DNA of 64,000 nucleotides from Verrucomicrobiota bacterium (GCA_016200005.1 JACQFP010000068.1:1-64000); one strand, 5' to 3'; positions 9,060 through 18,125 are shown, counted from the stretch's first letter. The notes: generated by a model not told the origin, from the sequence alone. Numbers and translations: made by a program.

Positions 9060-10529
9060 TCAATTGGCTTTCTGTTTGGGGATAGTGAAGTAAAAGATTG
9101 AGCCTTTGCCAAGCTCGGATTCGACCCAGATCCTCCCGCCGTGGCGCTCCACGATACGTTGGCAGATCGCCAGGCCGATGCCCGTGCCCGGGTATTCCGC
9201 TTTGGAGTGCAGCCGTTGAAAGATGATGAAGATGCGCTTGAAGTATTCCGGCGCCATGCCGATGCCGTCATCATGCACCGAAAAAACCCACTCCGCCGCG
9301 CTCTCCACGGCACGCACATGGACATGGGGCCGCCCGGCGCCATGGAATTTAATGGCGTTGCTGATGAGATTTTGAAGCAGTTGACCCAGTTGCGTCGCGT
9401 CGGCCATGACGGTCGGCAGTTCCCCGTTTGTCACGACCGCACCGGCGGTTTCAATGGCGGGGCTCAGATTCACGCGCACCGTGCCCAGCACCTCGTGGAC
9501 ATCCACCGGTGAGAGCGGCTTGCCCCGCGTGCCGACGCGCGATAATTCCAGCAGGTCGCTGATGAGCCGCTGCATCCGCGTGGCGCCGTCCACTGCGTAG
9601 GCGATGAACTCGCGCGCGTCGTCGTCAAGCTGATCGTGATAGCGTTGTTCGAGCAGTTGGGTGTAGCTGGAGACCATGCGTAGCGGCTCCTGTAAATCAT
9701 GCGACGCCACGTAGGCAAACTGCTCCAGTTCCTGGTTGGCCAGTTCGAGTTGCGCGGTGCGTTTGCGGACCCGCTGCTCGAGTTCAACGTTCATCGCGCG
9801 CACGCGCTCTTCTTTTTCTCGCAACGCATTGTTTTGCTCGTGAATCTGGTCGAGCATCTGATTGAAGGCATCGGTCAGCAGGCCCAACTCATCTTGCCCC
9901 AACTTTTTGGCCCGGACAGAGTAATCCCGGCGGTCGGAAATGGCTTTGGCAGTCCCGGCCAGCGCCAGGATGGGCTGCGAAATCTGTTGCTGCAGTACGT
10001 TGGACAGGGTGTAGGCCGCCAGGAAAGAAACCACGATCACCAAAATGGCGATGCCACCGTAGAGTCGGAATCGCTCATACATGACCTCCAGGTCGGACTT
10101 GAGATAAAGCGTGCCCAGGCGTTGGTTGTCCCGGTGCGCGACCGGCTGAAATCCAACCAGGTACGAATGCTCGAAACGGTAACCATCCTTTCCCGGCGTC
10201 GCCGGGAAGTCCCCGGCGGCGAGGTTTGCCGGATATTTCGAGAATAGTTTGCCATCCTTGTCGTAGAGGCTCGCGGCGACGACATGCCGCTCGGCTCTGA
10301 GCGCGGCCAAGGTTTCGTTGGCGTCCCCCGGGTTGTCAAAGGCCAGCGCGGCGGCGCTGTTGGCGGCGATGACTTGCCCAATAGTGGCGAGTTGCCGCAG
10401 AGTCGTTTGCCGAAACGTCAGGAACTCGGCGGCAATGAAGGCCGCGCAAGTCAGCGCCACCACCACCCCGCTGGTCAGCAACAGAATTGCCATCAGCTTC
10501 CGCTTGATCGGTGTGTTGCGAAGCGACAT
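9060..10529 (-). CDS. Membrane histidine kinase with CHASE8-like sensor and HAMP
   Basis: A 489-residue protein. A first membrane helix is at about 12-33. The periplasmic part (about 35-155) contains RQLATIGQVIAANSAAALAFDN and DKDGKLFSKYP, the pattern of CHASE8 domains found in YfiN-type sensors. A second helix is at about 157-177, HAMP at 178-230 and a coiled coil at 228-265. The kinase core has VASHDLQEPLRM (His 277), LISNAIKFHG, VHDDGIGM and YPGTGIGLAICQRIVERHGG. CHASE8 sensors are usually controlled by a periplasmic YfiR protein; here the upstream neighbour (10533-10988) contains only the C-terminal half of a YfiR domain. The kinase may therefore have lost its partner. Confidence 0.92.
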   Translation of the reverse strand: MSLRNTPIKRKLMAILLLTSGVVVALTCAAFIAAEFLTFRQTTLRQLATIGQVIAANSAAALAFDNPGDANETLAALRAERHVVAASLYDKDGKLFSKYPANLAAGDFPATPGKDGYRFEHSYLVGFQPVAHRDNQRLGTLYLKSDLEVMYERFRLYGGIAILVIVVSFLAAYTLSNVLQQQISQPILALAGTAKAISDRRDYSVRAKKLGQDELGLLTDAFNQMLDQIHEQNNALREKEERVRAMNVELEQRVRKRTAQLELANQELEQFAYVASHDLQEPLRMVSSYTQLLEQRYHDQLDDDAREFIAYAVDGATRMQRLISDLLELSRVGTRGKPLSPVDVHEVLGTVRVNLSPAIETAGAVVTNGELPTVMADATQLGQLLQNLISNAIKFHGAGRPHVHVRAVESAAEWVFSVHDDGIGMAPEYFKRIFIIFQRLHSKAEYPGTGIGLAICQRIVERHGGRIWVESELGKGSIFYFTIPKQKAN

Positions 10530-10532
10530 CGG

Positions 10533-10988
10533 CTAAACTTTTCCGGCGGTGATGATCTCCGCCGGGCCCAGCAGGTGGGAACTAATCATCAGATCGGAAG
10601 CTTTGGCGGACTCCCCATTGATATTGAGACGGGTTTTTCCTTTGCGAGTGGCAAACTGGATCGGCCGGCCGCTCCGGGCAAAGTCATCGGCGTCCTCCAT
10701 CGTGAGAATGTTCCGGTCTTGCAAGCCGGCGAAAGTCTTCACCCAGCGCTTTGCCGCAGATCGACGGAGGCACACGCCATGACAGGTCTGGAACTCCGGC
10801 ACCCGGCGATAGCGTTGCGCCACCCCTGGCCGGTTTCTTCCTCTCTCACTGCGGACGACGTCGTCCAATCGACGGTCGCAGCGCATTTCAAACGCGGGGA
10901 CTGGCGGCTCTTGCAACATCTGCTGGATGAGCCGGGCGTCGCCAGGGTTGTCTTCGACCCGTTTGATCATGATCGGACTCGCAGGCAC
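10533..10988 (-). pseudogene. Chimeric remnant: receiver N-terminus fused to YfiR C-terminal half
   Basis: A 151-codon open frame of two unrelated pieces. Residues 1-47 ([35 protein letters not shown]) are a degraded copy of the N-terminus of the hybrid kinase at 6182-8599 ([35 protein letters not shown]), and stop before the receiver's phospho-acceptor. Residues from about 62 to 151 (VPEFQTCHGVCL, AGLQDRNILTMEDADDFARSG, ISSHLLGPAEII) match the C-terminal half of YfiR/DUF4154 proteins. There is no signal peptide, so the YfiR part could not reach the periplasm. The junction lies near 10800-10850. It is best read as a deletion scar that stayed in frame. Confidence 0.8.
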
Positions 10989-10992
10989 AAAT

Positions 10993-11439
10993 TTACTTCG
11001 GTGGCAGCTTTACGATCTCGAACCAGAAGTCCTCAATCGCCCGAACAATCTTGATGAAGTGCTCAAACGCGAGAGGTTTGCTGATGTAACAGTTGGCGTG
11101 AAGATTGTATGCTTGGACGATGTCCTGCTCCGCTTCCGAACTCGTCAGAATGACGACCGGGATGCGTTTCAGGTCGGGGTCGGCCTTGATGTCTTCCAAC
11201 ACTTCGCGCCCGTCTTTTCGCGGCAGATTGAGGTCAAGGATAATGACGTTGGGGCGCGGCACCTGGGCGTATTCGCCGGCGCGCCGCAGGAACGCCATCG
11301 CTTTCACCCCGTCGTCCACGACGTGCAGCTTGTTGCCCACCCTGCATTCGCGGAAGGACTCGCGCGTGAGGCGCACGTCACCGGGATTGTCTTCCACGAG
11401 CAAAATTTGCACCAGTTCACTGACGGGTTCTTCTTTCAT
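10993..11439 (-). CDS. Single-domain response regulator, Rcp1-like (second copy)
   Basis: A 148-residue receiver, collinear with the one at 8604-9050, with the same motifs: VEDNPGDVRLTRE, VIILDLNLPRKDG (phospho-acceptor Asp), VILTSSEAEQD and CYISKPL. Its ATG overlaps the stop of the upstream kinase gene (ATGA at 11436-11439), which suggests translational coupling and a dedicated kinase-regulator pair. It ends 4 bp before the chimeric remnant, mirroring the regulator to hybrid-kinase spacing in the other module. Confidence 0.92.
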   Translation of the reverse strand: MKEEPVSELVQILLVEDNPGDVRLTRESFRECRVGNKLHVVDDGVKAMAFLRRAGEYAQVPRPNVIILDLNLPRKDGREVLEDIKADPDLKRIPVVILTSSEAEQDIVQAYNLHANCYISKPLAFEHFIKIVRAIEDFWFEIVKLPPK

Positions 11440-12959
11440 GACGCTTGTTTGGCTTTTTGTTTGGGAATCGTGAAGTAAAATACGGAGCCTTTGCCCAGTT
11501 CGGATTCGACCCAGATTCTCCCGCCGTGACGTTCGACAATGCGCTTGCAGATGGCCAGGCCGACGCCAGTGCCTGGATATTCCGCCTGGCTGTGCAGCCG
11601 TTGAAAGATCAGGAAGATGCGATCGAAGTACTCCGCCGCAATGCCGATGCCGTTGTCACGGACCGAGAAGATCCATTCGTCCAGCCGCTCTACTGCAGCC
11701 ACATGAACGTGTGGCGGTTCTTTGCCGCGGAACTTGATGGCGTTGCTGATGAGATTCTGCACGAGCCGGATCAATTGGGGCGCGTCCGCCAGGATCGTGG
11801 GCAGTGGTTCGTTCGTGACCAGCCCTTGGCATTGTTTAATGGCGCTCTGGAGAGTGACACGCACTTGACCCAGAACTCCGTTGACATCAACCGACTCAAA
11901 GGACTGGCCGCGCGTGCCCATGCGGGAATACTCAAGCAGATCGTTAATAAGTTGCTGCATCCGGGTGGCCCCCTCGACGGCGTAGCGGATGAAATCACGC
12001 GCGTCGTCGTCAAGCTTGTCGTTGTAGCGCTGGGCCAGCATTTGCGTGTAGCTGGAGACCATTCGAAGCGGCTCCTGTAAATCGTGCGAAGCCACGTAGG
12101 CAAACCGTTCCAGCTCCTCGTTGCTGCGGCGCAATTCCGTCAACGCGGTTTGCAGGTTCTTCTCATTCTGGCGTCTTTCAGTGATGTCGCGAATGGCGCT
12201 GGAAACCAGCGTGCCCTCCTCCGTTTCCAAAGGGCTGAGGCTGACTTCCACTGGAAATTCAGTGTTGTCCTTGCGCAGGCCGTAGAGATTCAAACCCGCT
12301 CCCATGGGGCGCACCGTCGGAGCGTCGAAAAAGCGCATACGATGTCCGGCGTGATTTCCCCGAAAGCGCGGAGGCACGAGGAGTTCAATCTCTTTCCCCA
12401 AGAGTTCTTCACGCGAGTAGGCAAACAGCCTTTCGGCTTGAGAATTCATAAGTTCAATGAGGCCATGGCGATTGATAATCACGATCGCGTCCGGCGCCGA
12501 TTCCAGAAACCGGCGGAATCTTTCCTCAGCCTTCTGGCGCACGATGATTTCTTTTTCCAAGGCTGCGTTGACCTTTCTCAAATCGTTCCGGCTGGGCAAG
12601 GCGAGCGCGGTTGGCATCAACTTTGCGAGAAGGATCGCCGTGAACACGGACACCAACGCTGTCACGGCTTTTATAACTCCGGAAAGCCAGTAGGCAGGGT
12701 GCCACACCGACCAGATTTCCATCAGGTGCGTGGTGCCGCAAGCTAGAATAAAAATAGCGAAAAAGACCAATATCCAGTTAAATGCAAAGTCTCTGCGTTT
12801 GCGAACGTAGTAAAGCAGCGTGAGTGGAATCGAATAATACGCCAGCGTTATGAGTGCATCGGAAATAACATGCAGCCAGATGAGGCCGGGCTCCCAAAGA
12901 TAACAATGGCCGTGAGGCATGAAGCCTTCGCCCGACAGGAGTTGTTTGATGAATTCCAT
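11436..12959 (-). CDS. Histidine kinase with ethylene-receptor-like membrane domain
   Basis: A 507-residue protein. Three membrane helices (about 27-52, 60-82, 92-116) match the ethylene-binding domain of plant ETR1 and cyanobacterial homologues. Asp 34 (ISDALI) corresponds to ETR1 Asp25, Tyr 41 (AYYSIP) to Tyr32, and Cys 74 and His 78 (ACGTTHL) to the copper ligands Cys65 and His69. A PAS domain follows at about 143-260 (FLESAPDAIVIINRHG, IRDITERRQ), then HisKA with VASHDLQEPLRM (His 292) and the ATPase with LISNAIKFRG, VRDNGIGI and YPGTGVGLAICKRIVERHGG. It is the first gene of the two-component operon and is coupled to a receiver. Binding of copper and ethylene is inferred from the conserved residues only. 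Confidence 0.92.
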   Translation of the reverse strand: MEFIKQLLSGEGFMPHGHCYLWEPGLIWLHVISDALITLAYYSIPLTLLYYVRKRRDFAFNWILVFFAIFILACGTTHLMEIWSVWHPAYWLSGVIKAVTALVSVFTAILLAKLMPTALALPSRNDLRKVNAALEKEIIVRQKAEERFRRFLESAPDAIVIINRHGLIELMNSQAERLFAYSREELLGKEIELLVPPRFRGNHAGHRMRFFDAPTVRPMGAGLNLYGLRKDNTEFPVEVSLSPLETEEGTLVSSAIRDITERRQNEKNLQTALTELRRSNEELERFAYVASHDLQEPLRMVSSYTQMLAQRYNDKLDDDARDFIRYAVEGATRMQQLINDLLEYSRMGTRGQSFESVDVNGVLGQVRVTLQSAIKQCQGLVTNEPLPTILADAPQLIRLVQNLISNAIKFRGKEPPHVHVAAVERLDEWIFSVRDNGIGIAAEYFDRIFLIFQRLHSQAEYPGTGVGLAICKRIVERHGGRIWVESELGKGSVFYFTIPKQKAKQAS

Positions 12960-13498
12960 ACGCTTTAATGACCGGACCAGCCCCGACCGCGGAATTCTGG
13001 CTCGCCGTCGCCTGAGTCGTGGTCGAGGCAGACCCGGTCCCTTCCGATGATGTTAATCGCGCGGCTCCAACGTTTACATCTGACCGCGTTGCCGCATCGC
13101 GGATGACTTCGCCGAAATATCGGCCAGCTTGAGCGAGCCGCCCGTCGGTCTTGGCGTTGCATTCTTGACTCAACCTTCTGGGGAACGCCAACCATCTCAA
13201 TGGACCACCGACGATGGCGATTCGATCCGGGAGGCTTACGGCTAACCCAAAGCCGCCATGAAGACAAGGAAAAATTCCCGTACGGATCACAAGGGACCAA
13301 CGTCTAGCGTGGGCCAACGGAGGTCCACGGCGACTTCGCGCACCAGCAATCCATCGCCTTTGCACATTCCGGTTCGAGATGGTCGTGCCCTTCGCAACTC
13401 AACGCCAAGGCCTGTTTCCGGCCCAACCGAACACTGCCTGCGAAGGGTTTCCTCCGAGCGTTGAGAATGGCAACAGTTCTGCTAATCGCCATTATTAT
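12960..13498. other. Divergent intergenic region, 540 bp
   Basis: This lies between the two-component operon (minus) and the PilX-like gene (plus) and must hold promoters for both. Several overlapping open frames exist on both strands (for example 12965-13300 and 13304-13525, minus), but their composition is not protein-like and no domain is recognisable. No convincing promoter motif, RNA gene or repeat was seen. Confidence 0.4.
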
Positions 13499-14830
13499 AT
13501 GAAACATTCTCGCCAACCGGTGCATTCGTCGGCGGGCAGCGTGCTCTTGACCACATTATGTGTGGTCACGATCATCGGCGTCACGTTGGCGTCCTACCTC
13601 ACGCTCATTAATCATCAGAATTACAATTCGTGCCGTTCGCAGGCTTGGAATCAAGCCATGCCCGTGCTCGAAGCCGGGATTGAAGAAGCGTTGACCCACT
13701 TGAATGCTCATGGCCAGACCAACCTGCTTTGTGATGGTTGGGAGTATCATGACGGGAGCTACAGCATGATTCGTCAACTGGGCGCAGCCTACTACGTCGT
13801 CAACATCACCAACTACGTCTCCTCGAACTCCAGCCCGACAGTTGTCGCCGCCGGTTATGTTCCACTGCCGCTCCAGACGAACCGATACATTTGCCGCCAA
13901 GTCTCGGTCACCACCAAGAAGGCGACCCTCTTTGCAGGCGGCATCGTCGCAAAAGGCTCGATCGATCTCAACGGCAACAACATCAACACCGATAGCTTTG
14001 ACTCCGCTGATCCGGCCTACAGTTTGTTGGGCCTCTACAATCCGCTGGCCACAAAAGACAACGGGGACGTGGTAACCAATTCGCGGCTCACAAATTCGCT
14101 GTCCGTCGGGAACGCCAGGATCAAAGGCAAGGTGGCCACCGGACCGGGTGGCGTTGTGGCAATCGGTCCAAACGGCGTCGTGGGGAGCGCGGCTTGGAAT
14201 GCGGATACAAGCAATCGCGGCATCGAACCCGGCCACTGGCATGACGACATGAACCTTGCATTTCCGGATGTGACGCCGCCATTTTCTGGCGGGGCGTTTA
14301 TGCCGGTTTCCGGAGTGGTGGGCGGCGTTTTTTACACCTACGTATTGAACAACATTTTGAACAACGGTCGGTATCAGATGGCGGAACTGAAGATGAGCGG
14401 CTCGGCCAACATGATCGTCGTTGGCGACGTCACTTTATACGTGACCGGCAACGTCGATATTTCCGGGCTGGCGACCATCGTGATCGCCCCAGGTGGACAT
14501 TTGAAATTATATGTCGGCGGCCCTTCAACCGCGATCCACGGGATTGGCGTGAACAACCTCCTCGGCACGGCGGATCAATTCTACTACTACGGCCTGCCCG
14601 GCAACAAAAGCATTGAAATTGGTGGCAATGCGCTCACCACCGTTGCGCTCTACGCTCCTAATGCGGACCTTGATTTTCAAGGCGGCGGAAACATCCTCTA
14701 TCATCTGATGGGAAGCGTGGTCTGCAAATCGGTGAAATTGAACGGTCATTTCAGTTTCCACTTTGACGAGAATCTGCCGCGAGTCGGACCCGCCCGCGGT
14801 TATGTCGCAACCTCGTGGCAAGAGGGCTAA
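13499..14830 (+). CDS. PilX-like pilus-assembly/cell-surface protein
   Basis: A 443-residue protein from ATG 13499; the longer frame from 13379 lacks protein character upstream. The N-terminus (MKHSRQ, then GSVLLTTLCVVTIIGVTLASYLTL, about 13-36) is a single hydrophobic helix followed by QAWNQAMPVLEAGIEEALTHLN, the PilX N-terminal pattern of minor-pilin-like proteins. The rest is Gly/Asn/Val-rich beta structure (AGGIVAKGSIDLNGNN, MIVVGDVTLYVTGNVDISGLATIVI), reminiscent of polymer-forming or right-handed beta-helix folds. It is probably anchored in the inner membrane or exported through a type IV pilus-like system. No adjacent pilus genes are seen. Confidence 0.75.
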   Translation: MKHSRQPVHSSAGSVLLTTLCVVTIIGVTLASYLTLINHQNYNSCRSQAWNQAMPVLEAGIEEALTHLNAHGQTNLLCDGWEYHDGSYSMIRQLGAAYYVVNITNYVSSNSSPTVVAAGYVPLPLQTNRYICRQVSVTTKKATLFAGGIVAKGSIDLNGNNINTDSFDSADPAYSLLGLYNPLATKDNGDVVTNSRLTNSLSVGNARIKGKVATGPGGVVAIGPNGVVGSAAWNADTSNRGIEPGHWHDDMNLAFPDVTPPFSGGAFMPVSGVVGGVFYTYVLNNILNNGRYQMAELKMSGSANMIVVGDVTLYVTGNVDISGLATIVIAPGGHLKLYVGGPSTAIHGIGVNNLLGTADQFYYYGLPGNKSIEIGGNALTTVALYAPNADLDFQGGGNILYHLMGSVVCKSVKLNGHFSFHFDENLPRVGPARGYVATSWQEG

Positions 14831-14991
14831 CACTCGTCCTGCGGGGAAGTTTAACTCCGGTCGTTCGCCGCCGCCGGCGCACGCTGAACCTCGCCGCTCT
14901 TTCCATGCCTCAAATAACTTGCCAGGTGCATCCCTGATTCGCCAAAACCTGACACCGTCGATTGATGTAAAGTCCGGCACACGCGCCCGTT

Positions 14992-15591
14992 TCACCGTTC
15001 CCCGATGCCCTTTCCTTCCAACGGAATCCGGTCCAGGCATGAGTAACGCGCCCCTTGCGGCGAAAGCTCGCTCCGCATCAACTCCAGATGCGCCATTGCC
15101 CACCCGCCAAATTCTCTGTTCGCCCAGGTGGATAGTTTCTCCGCGAGGAATGCGCTCTTCGCGTGCCGCGGCTTGACGCGGCCGATGGTCAGATGCGGTC
15201 GAAACGCCCGCTGCTCATTGTGATCACCGAATCCGCGCGTCGCATCGCTGATGTGCGCGGCCAAGGCTTCCAAGTGTTTCAGGTCGCCCGCCAAGCCCAC
15301 CCAGATCACCCGCCCGCCGAAACAGCCCGTCTTTTCGGCACGAAGCTGACATGGGGCGACCTCCGCGCACACCTGGCGGATGGTCTGTTGCAATGCTGCG
15401 AGGCGCGCGTGGGGAACATTGCCGAAAAAACGAATCGTCAAATGCACCGACTCCGGCCGTGTCCAAGCAACATCTTCAATCGACTCGCCGAGCTCTCGTT
15501 GCAACACTTTCAGTCGCGCCAGCACCTCCGGCGGCAGCGGCACGGCGAGGAACGCGCGAATGTTTTGAGGCGGCTCAGGCATCACAAACAA
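14992..15591 (-). CDS. thpR: RNA 2',3'-cyclic phosphodiesterase
   Basis: A 199-residue 2H-phosphoesterase with the two diagnostic HxTx motifs: HLTIRFFG (His 50, Thr 52) and HLTIGRV (His 133, Thr 135). The N-terminus RAFLAVPLPPEVLARL is typical of ThpR/LigT. The enzyme opens 2',3'-cyclic phosphates to 2'-phosphates and has been linked to RNA repair and processing; it is cytosolic. ATG 15591 is used; a second Met three codons on (15582) is equally possible. It is monocistronic and convergent with the PilX-like gene. Confidence 0.9.
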   Translation of the reverse strand: MFVMPEPPQNIRAFLAVPLPPEVLARLKVLQRELGESIEDVAWTRPESVHLTIRFFGNVPHARLAALQQTIRQVCAEVAPCQLRAEKTGCFGGRVIWVGLAGDLKHLEALAAHISDATRGFGDHNEQRAFRPHLTIGRVKPRHAKSAFLAEKLSTWANREFGGWAMAHLELMRSELSPQGARYSCLDRIPLEGKGIGER

Positions 15592-15724
15592 GATTGCATT
15601 TATTCAACCACCAAGCCTCATAAAAACGATGCTCCTGAGGTTAGGGCGTCATGAGCTGTTGGAAAGTCCGTCCGATCCATCGCTCCCAATTCTCCAATAC
15701 TCCAGAACTCCATCAGCCCATTCC

Positions 15725-16777
15725 TTACCCCGGCTCCTGCTGGCTGATGCAATGGAACGCGCCGAGTCCCCAGATCAACTCCGTCGAATCGATACCCATC
15801 ACACGCCGGTCACGGAATTCCTTTTGCAAAATTGCCAGCGCCTTTGCGTCGTTGGTGTGGCGATACGTCGGCACGAGAACAATTTCGTTGGCAATGTAGA
15901 AATTCGCGTAGCTCGCGGGCAATCGTTGCCCCTGATGTTCGACGACACCGGGCATCGGCAATGTAACAATCCGAAACGCTTCGCCGTCCTGATCGCACAG
16001 GGTGCGCAAGCGTTGCAAATTGTCTTGCAGGATTTGGTGGTTTGCATCGGCGGGATCCTGTTCCATCACCGTCACAACCGTTTCCGGGTTCACAAAACGC
16101 GCCAGATCGTCGATGTGTCCATCGGTATCATCGCCCACAATGCCTTCGCCCAGCCAAAGCACTTTCGTTACACCGAGATAGTCGCACAGACATCTTTCGA
16201 TCTGACGTTTTGTCAAATCCGGATTGCGGTTGGGATTCAACAAACAAGCCTCGGTGGTCAATAAAGTGCCGCGACCATTCACTTCAATCGAGCCGCCCTC
16301 CAAAACCATCGACGGCGAGAAGAGCGGAAGCTGGCGCAATTTCGCGACGTGTTGCGGAACCGCGTCGTCGAGATCAAACGGTGGATACTTGTTGCCCCAG
16401 GCATTGTAGCCCCAATCGACGATCGCCCGCTCGCGTTTTCCGTTTTGTTCCCGCACGAGAAAAATCGGGCCGTGATCGCGACACCACGGTTCATAAGCGG
16501 GGAACTGGTGAAAGCGGACACGATCAAGTGGCGTCTTATATTGGCTCAACAATCCGCGCACCACACGTTCCATCTCCGCATCCCAAACGTTGATGTTCAC
16601 CTCTTCAACTTGAACGAGATGCCGAATCAACTCCGCGTAAACTGGCGGGACGCTGTCATACTTGTCCGGAAAACTGATTCCATCGCGACGCGGCCAAGTG
16701 AACCACGTGCTCGCGTGCCTTTCCCATTCCGCCGGCATCCGGTAGCCGAGGTCGGCGGGGACTTTAGAAGTGTTTGG
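15725..16777 (-). CDS. aguA: Agmatine deiminase / peptidyl-arginine deiminase-like protein
   Basis: Guanidino-group hydrolase of the PPAD family, converting agmatine to N-carbamoylputrescine in putrescine synthesis. Motifs include GYRMPAEWERHASTWFTWP at the N-terminus, EPWCRDHGPIF, GYNAWGNKYPP, LEGGSIEVNGRGTLLTTEACLLN, GDDTDGHIDDLARF (catalytic His) and the C-terminal FHCISQQEPG with the nucleophilic Cys. The frame stays open to 16897, but those extra residues are encoded by a palindromic repeat. GTG 16777 retains the family's short lead-in; ATG 16738 (MPAEW) is the alternative. Without the downstream amidohydrolase aguB nearby, the pathway cannot be completed from this window. Confidence 0.88.
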   Translation of the reverse strand, partial: PNTSKVPADLGYRMPAEWERHASTWFTWPRRDGISFPDKYDSVPPVYAELIRHLVQVEEVNINVWDAEMERVVRGLLSQYKTPLDRVRFHQFPAYEPWCRDHGPIFLVREQNGKRERAIVDWGYNAWGNKYPPFDLDDAVPQHVAKLRQLPLFSPSMVLEGGSIEVNGRGTLLTTEACLLNPNRNPDLTKRQIERCLCDYLGVTKVLWLGEGIVGDDTDGHIDDLARFVNPETVVTVMEQDPADANHQILQDNLQRLRTLCDQDGEAFRIVTLPMPGVVEHQGQRLPASYANFYIANEIVLVPTYRHTNDAKALAILQKEFRDRRVMGIDSTELIWGLGAFHCISQQEPG

Positions 16778-16804
16778 CACTTGGCGAGAAAAGCTATGGC
16801 GATA

Positions 16805-16995
16805 CTCGAAATCCGAAATCCGAAGTCCGAAACAAATCCGAAATTCGAACGCCAAAAATCCAAAACCCGACAACGGCCAGGCCGGAGTCACCTGCAACCG
16901 GACCCAGTGTTTGAGTCCGCGTGTTTTTGTTTCGGATTTCGGATTTCGTCATTTGGATTTGTTTCGGATTTCGAGCTTCGGATTTCGGATTTTCT
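16805..16995. repeat. Inverted repeat of CGAAATCCGAAATCC words
   Basis: The left arm (about 16805-16860) has tandem CCGAAATCCGAA-type words, and the right arm (about 16927-16995) has their reverse complement, TTCGGATTTCGG-type, with a spacer of about 65 bp. The arms are diverged but could form a long hairpin. It sits between aguA and the aldo/keto reductase, contributes an open-frame extension to aguA on the minus strand, and reaches to 2 bp from the end of the reductase gene. It resembles a MITE-like intergenic element. Confidence 0.7.
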
Positions 16996-16997
16996 TT

Positions 16998-17942
16998 TCA
17001 GGGCACCGGCCCACCCTGCGCCGCGGCCAGCAGGTGATACCATTCCTCGCGCGTCAGTTCGAAGTCCGCCGACTTTGCTGCCTCACGAATTCGCGCCGGA
17101 TTGGTTGAACCAATGATCGGCACAATCCTGCTCGGATGTTTCATCAACCACGCCAATGCCACAGCCGTCGGGCTGACACCCCTCGCTGCCGCGATCTTAT
17201 CCAGCACGGCGACAATCGTCGCCGTCCGATACTTCTGTTGTGAGGGCAACACACGTTTCGCTCCGTCACCCAAATAACCTCCCGCCAGCGGACTCCACGC
17301 CAGTGGCGTCATTTTTTCAATCAGGCATTGGTCGAGCGTGCCGTCGGTAAAGCAATCCAGTTTGGCCAGACTGATCTCAACCTGATTGACAATGAGCGGC
17401 ATCGGGCAGGCGACCTGAAGAGCAGTCACCAGCGACGGACGAAAATTGCTGACGCCGAAATAACGCACCTTGCCCGTCTGTTTCAATCGTGCAAAGGCAC
17501 TCGCGATCTCTTCCGGGTTGGCCAGATAATCCGGGCGATGCAGTTGGTAGAGATCAATCGTGTCCACTCCGAGCCGCTGCAACGACTGCTCACAAGCCGA
17601 GACGATATGTTGCTCGGAAAAATCATAACGCTGCGGTGAATCGGGATTCGGCTCGCCGGGAACACGTATCCCGCCCTTCGTCGCAATCACCACCCGCTCC
17701 CGCATCCCGGAAACTTGTTTGAGGGCTTCCCCCAACATCCGTTCCGATACGCCGATGGAATAAACATCCGCCGTATCGAACAGCGTGTAACCCGCCTCGT
17801 AAGCCGCGATCACTGCGCAGCGACCCGCCGCCTCGCTTTCGGGTGTGACCTCGGACGGCGTCCAGGTGCCGGCGATTCGCCAGCAGCCGTAAGCCAGGCG
17901 GCTGGTGCGTAGTGAACTCGTGCCCAGTGGAATCGTTTCCAT
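16998..17942 (-). CDS. Aldo/keto reductase
   Basis: A 314-residue NAD(P)H-dependent oxidoreductase with a TIM barrel. The catalytic tetrad is visible as Asp 56 (GYTLFDTADVY), Tyr 61, Lys 89 (VIATKGG) and His 135 (LYQLHRPD). The cofactor-binding end has VPIIGSTNPARIREA. It is most like the YdhF/oxidoreductase-type subgroup acting on small aldehydes or ketones; the substrate is unknown. It is cytosolic and probably monocistronic, reading away from the secreted-protein region that begins at 18.1 kb. Confidence 0.9.
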   Translation of the reverse strand: METIPLGTSSLRTSRLAYGCWRIAGTWTPSEVTPESEAAGRCAVIAAYEAGYTLFDTADVYSIGVSERMLGEALKQVSGMRERVVIATKGGIRVPGEPNPDSPQRYDFSEQHIVSACEQSLQRLGVDTIDLYQLHRPDYLANPEEIASAFARLKQTGKVRYFGVSNFRPSLVTALQVACPMPLIVNQVEISLAKLDCFTDGTLDQCLIEKMTPLAWSPLAGGYLGDGAKRVLPSQQKYRTATIVAVLDKIAAARGVSPTAVALAWLMKHPSRIVPIIGSTNPARIREAAKSADFELTREEWYHLLAAAQGGPVP

Positions 17943-18125
17943 AATTTGAAAGTCAAAGACTAGAGCCGGAAAGATTCCAGCGCAAAATTAAATCATCGAA
18001 AAGACATTCCGCAGTCCCCACGGGATTGGATCCGGAAATTGACTTGCTTTCCCAGGAGGCTCGCGGTGTCATACGAGTGTTCCCGAGGGAAATCAACCAT
18101 TGCAAATCTTAACCATGTTCTGTTT

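Noticed and set aside
12960-13498. Overlapping ORFs on both strands as possible genes
   Set aside because: No recognisable domain, ribosome-binding site or protein-like composition; better explained as a divergent promoter region.
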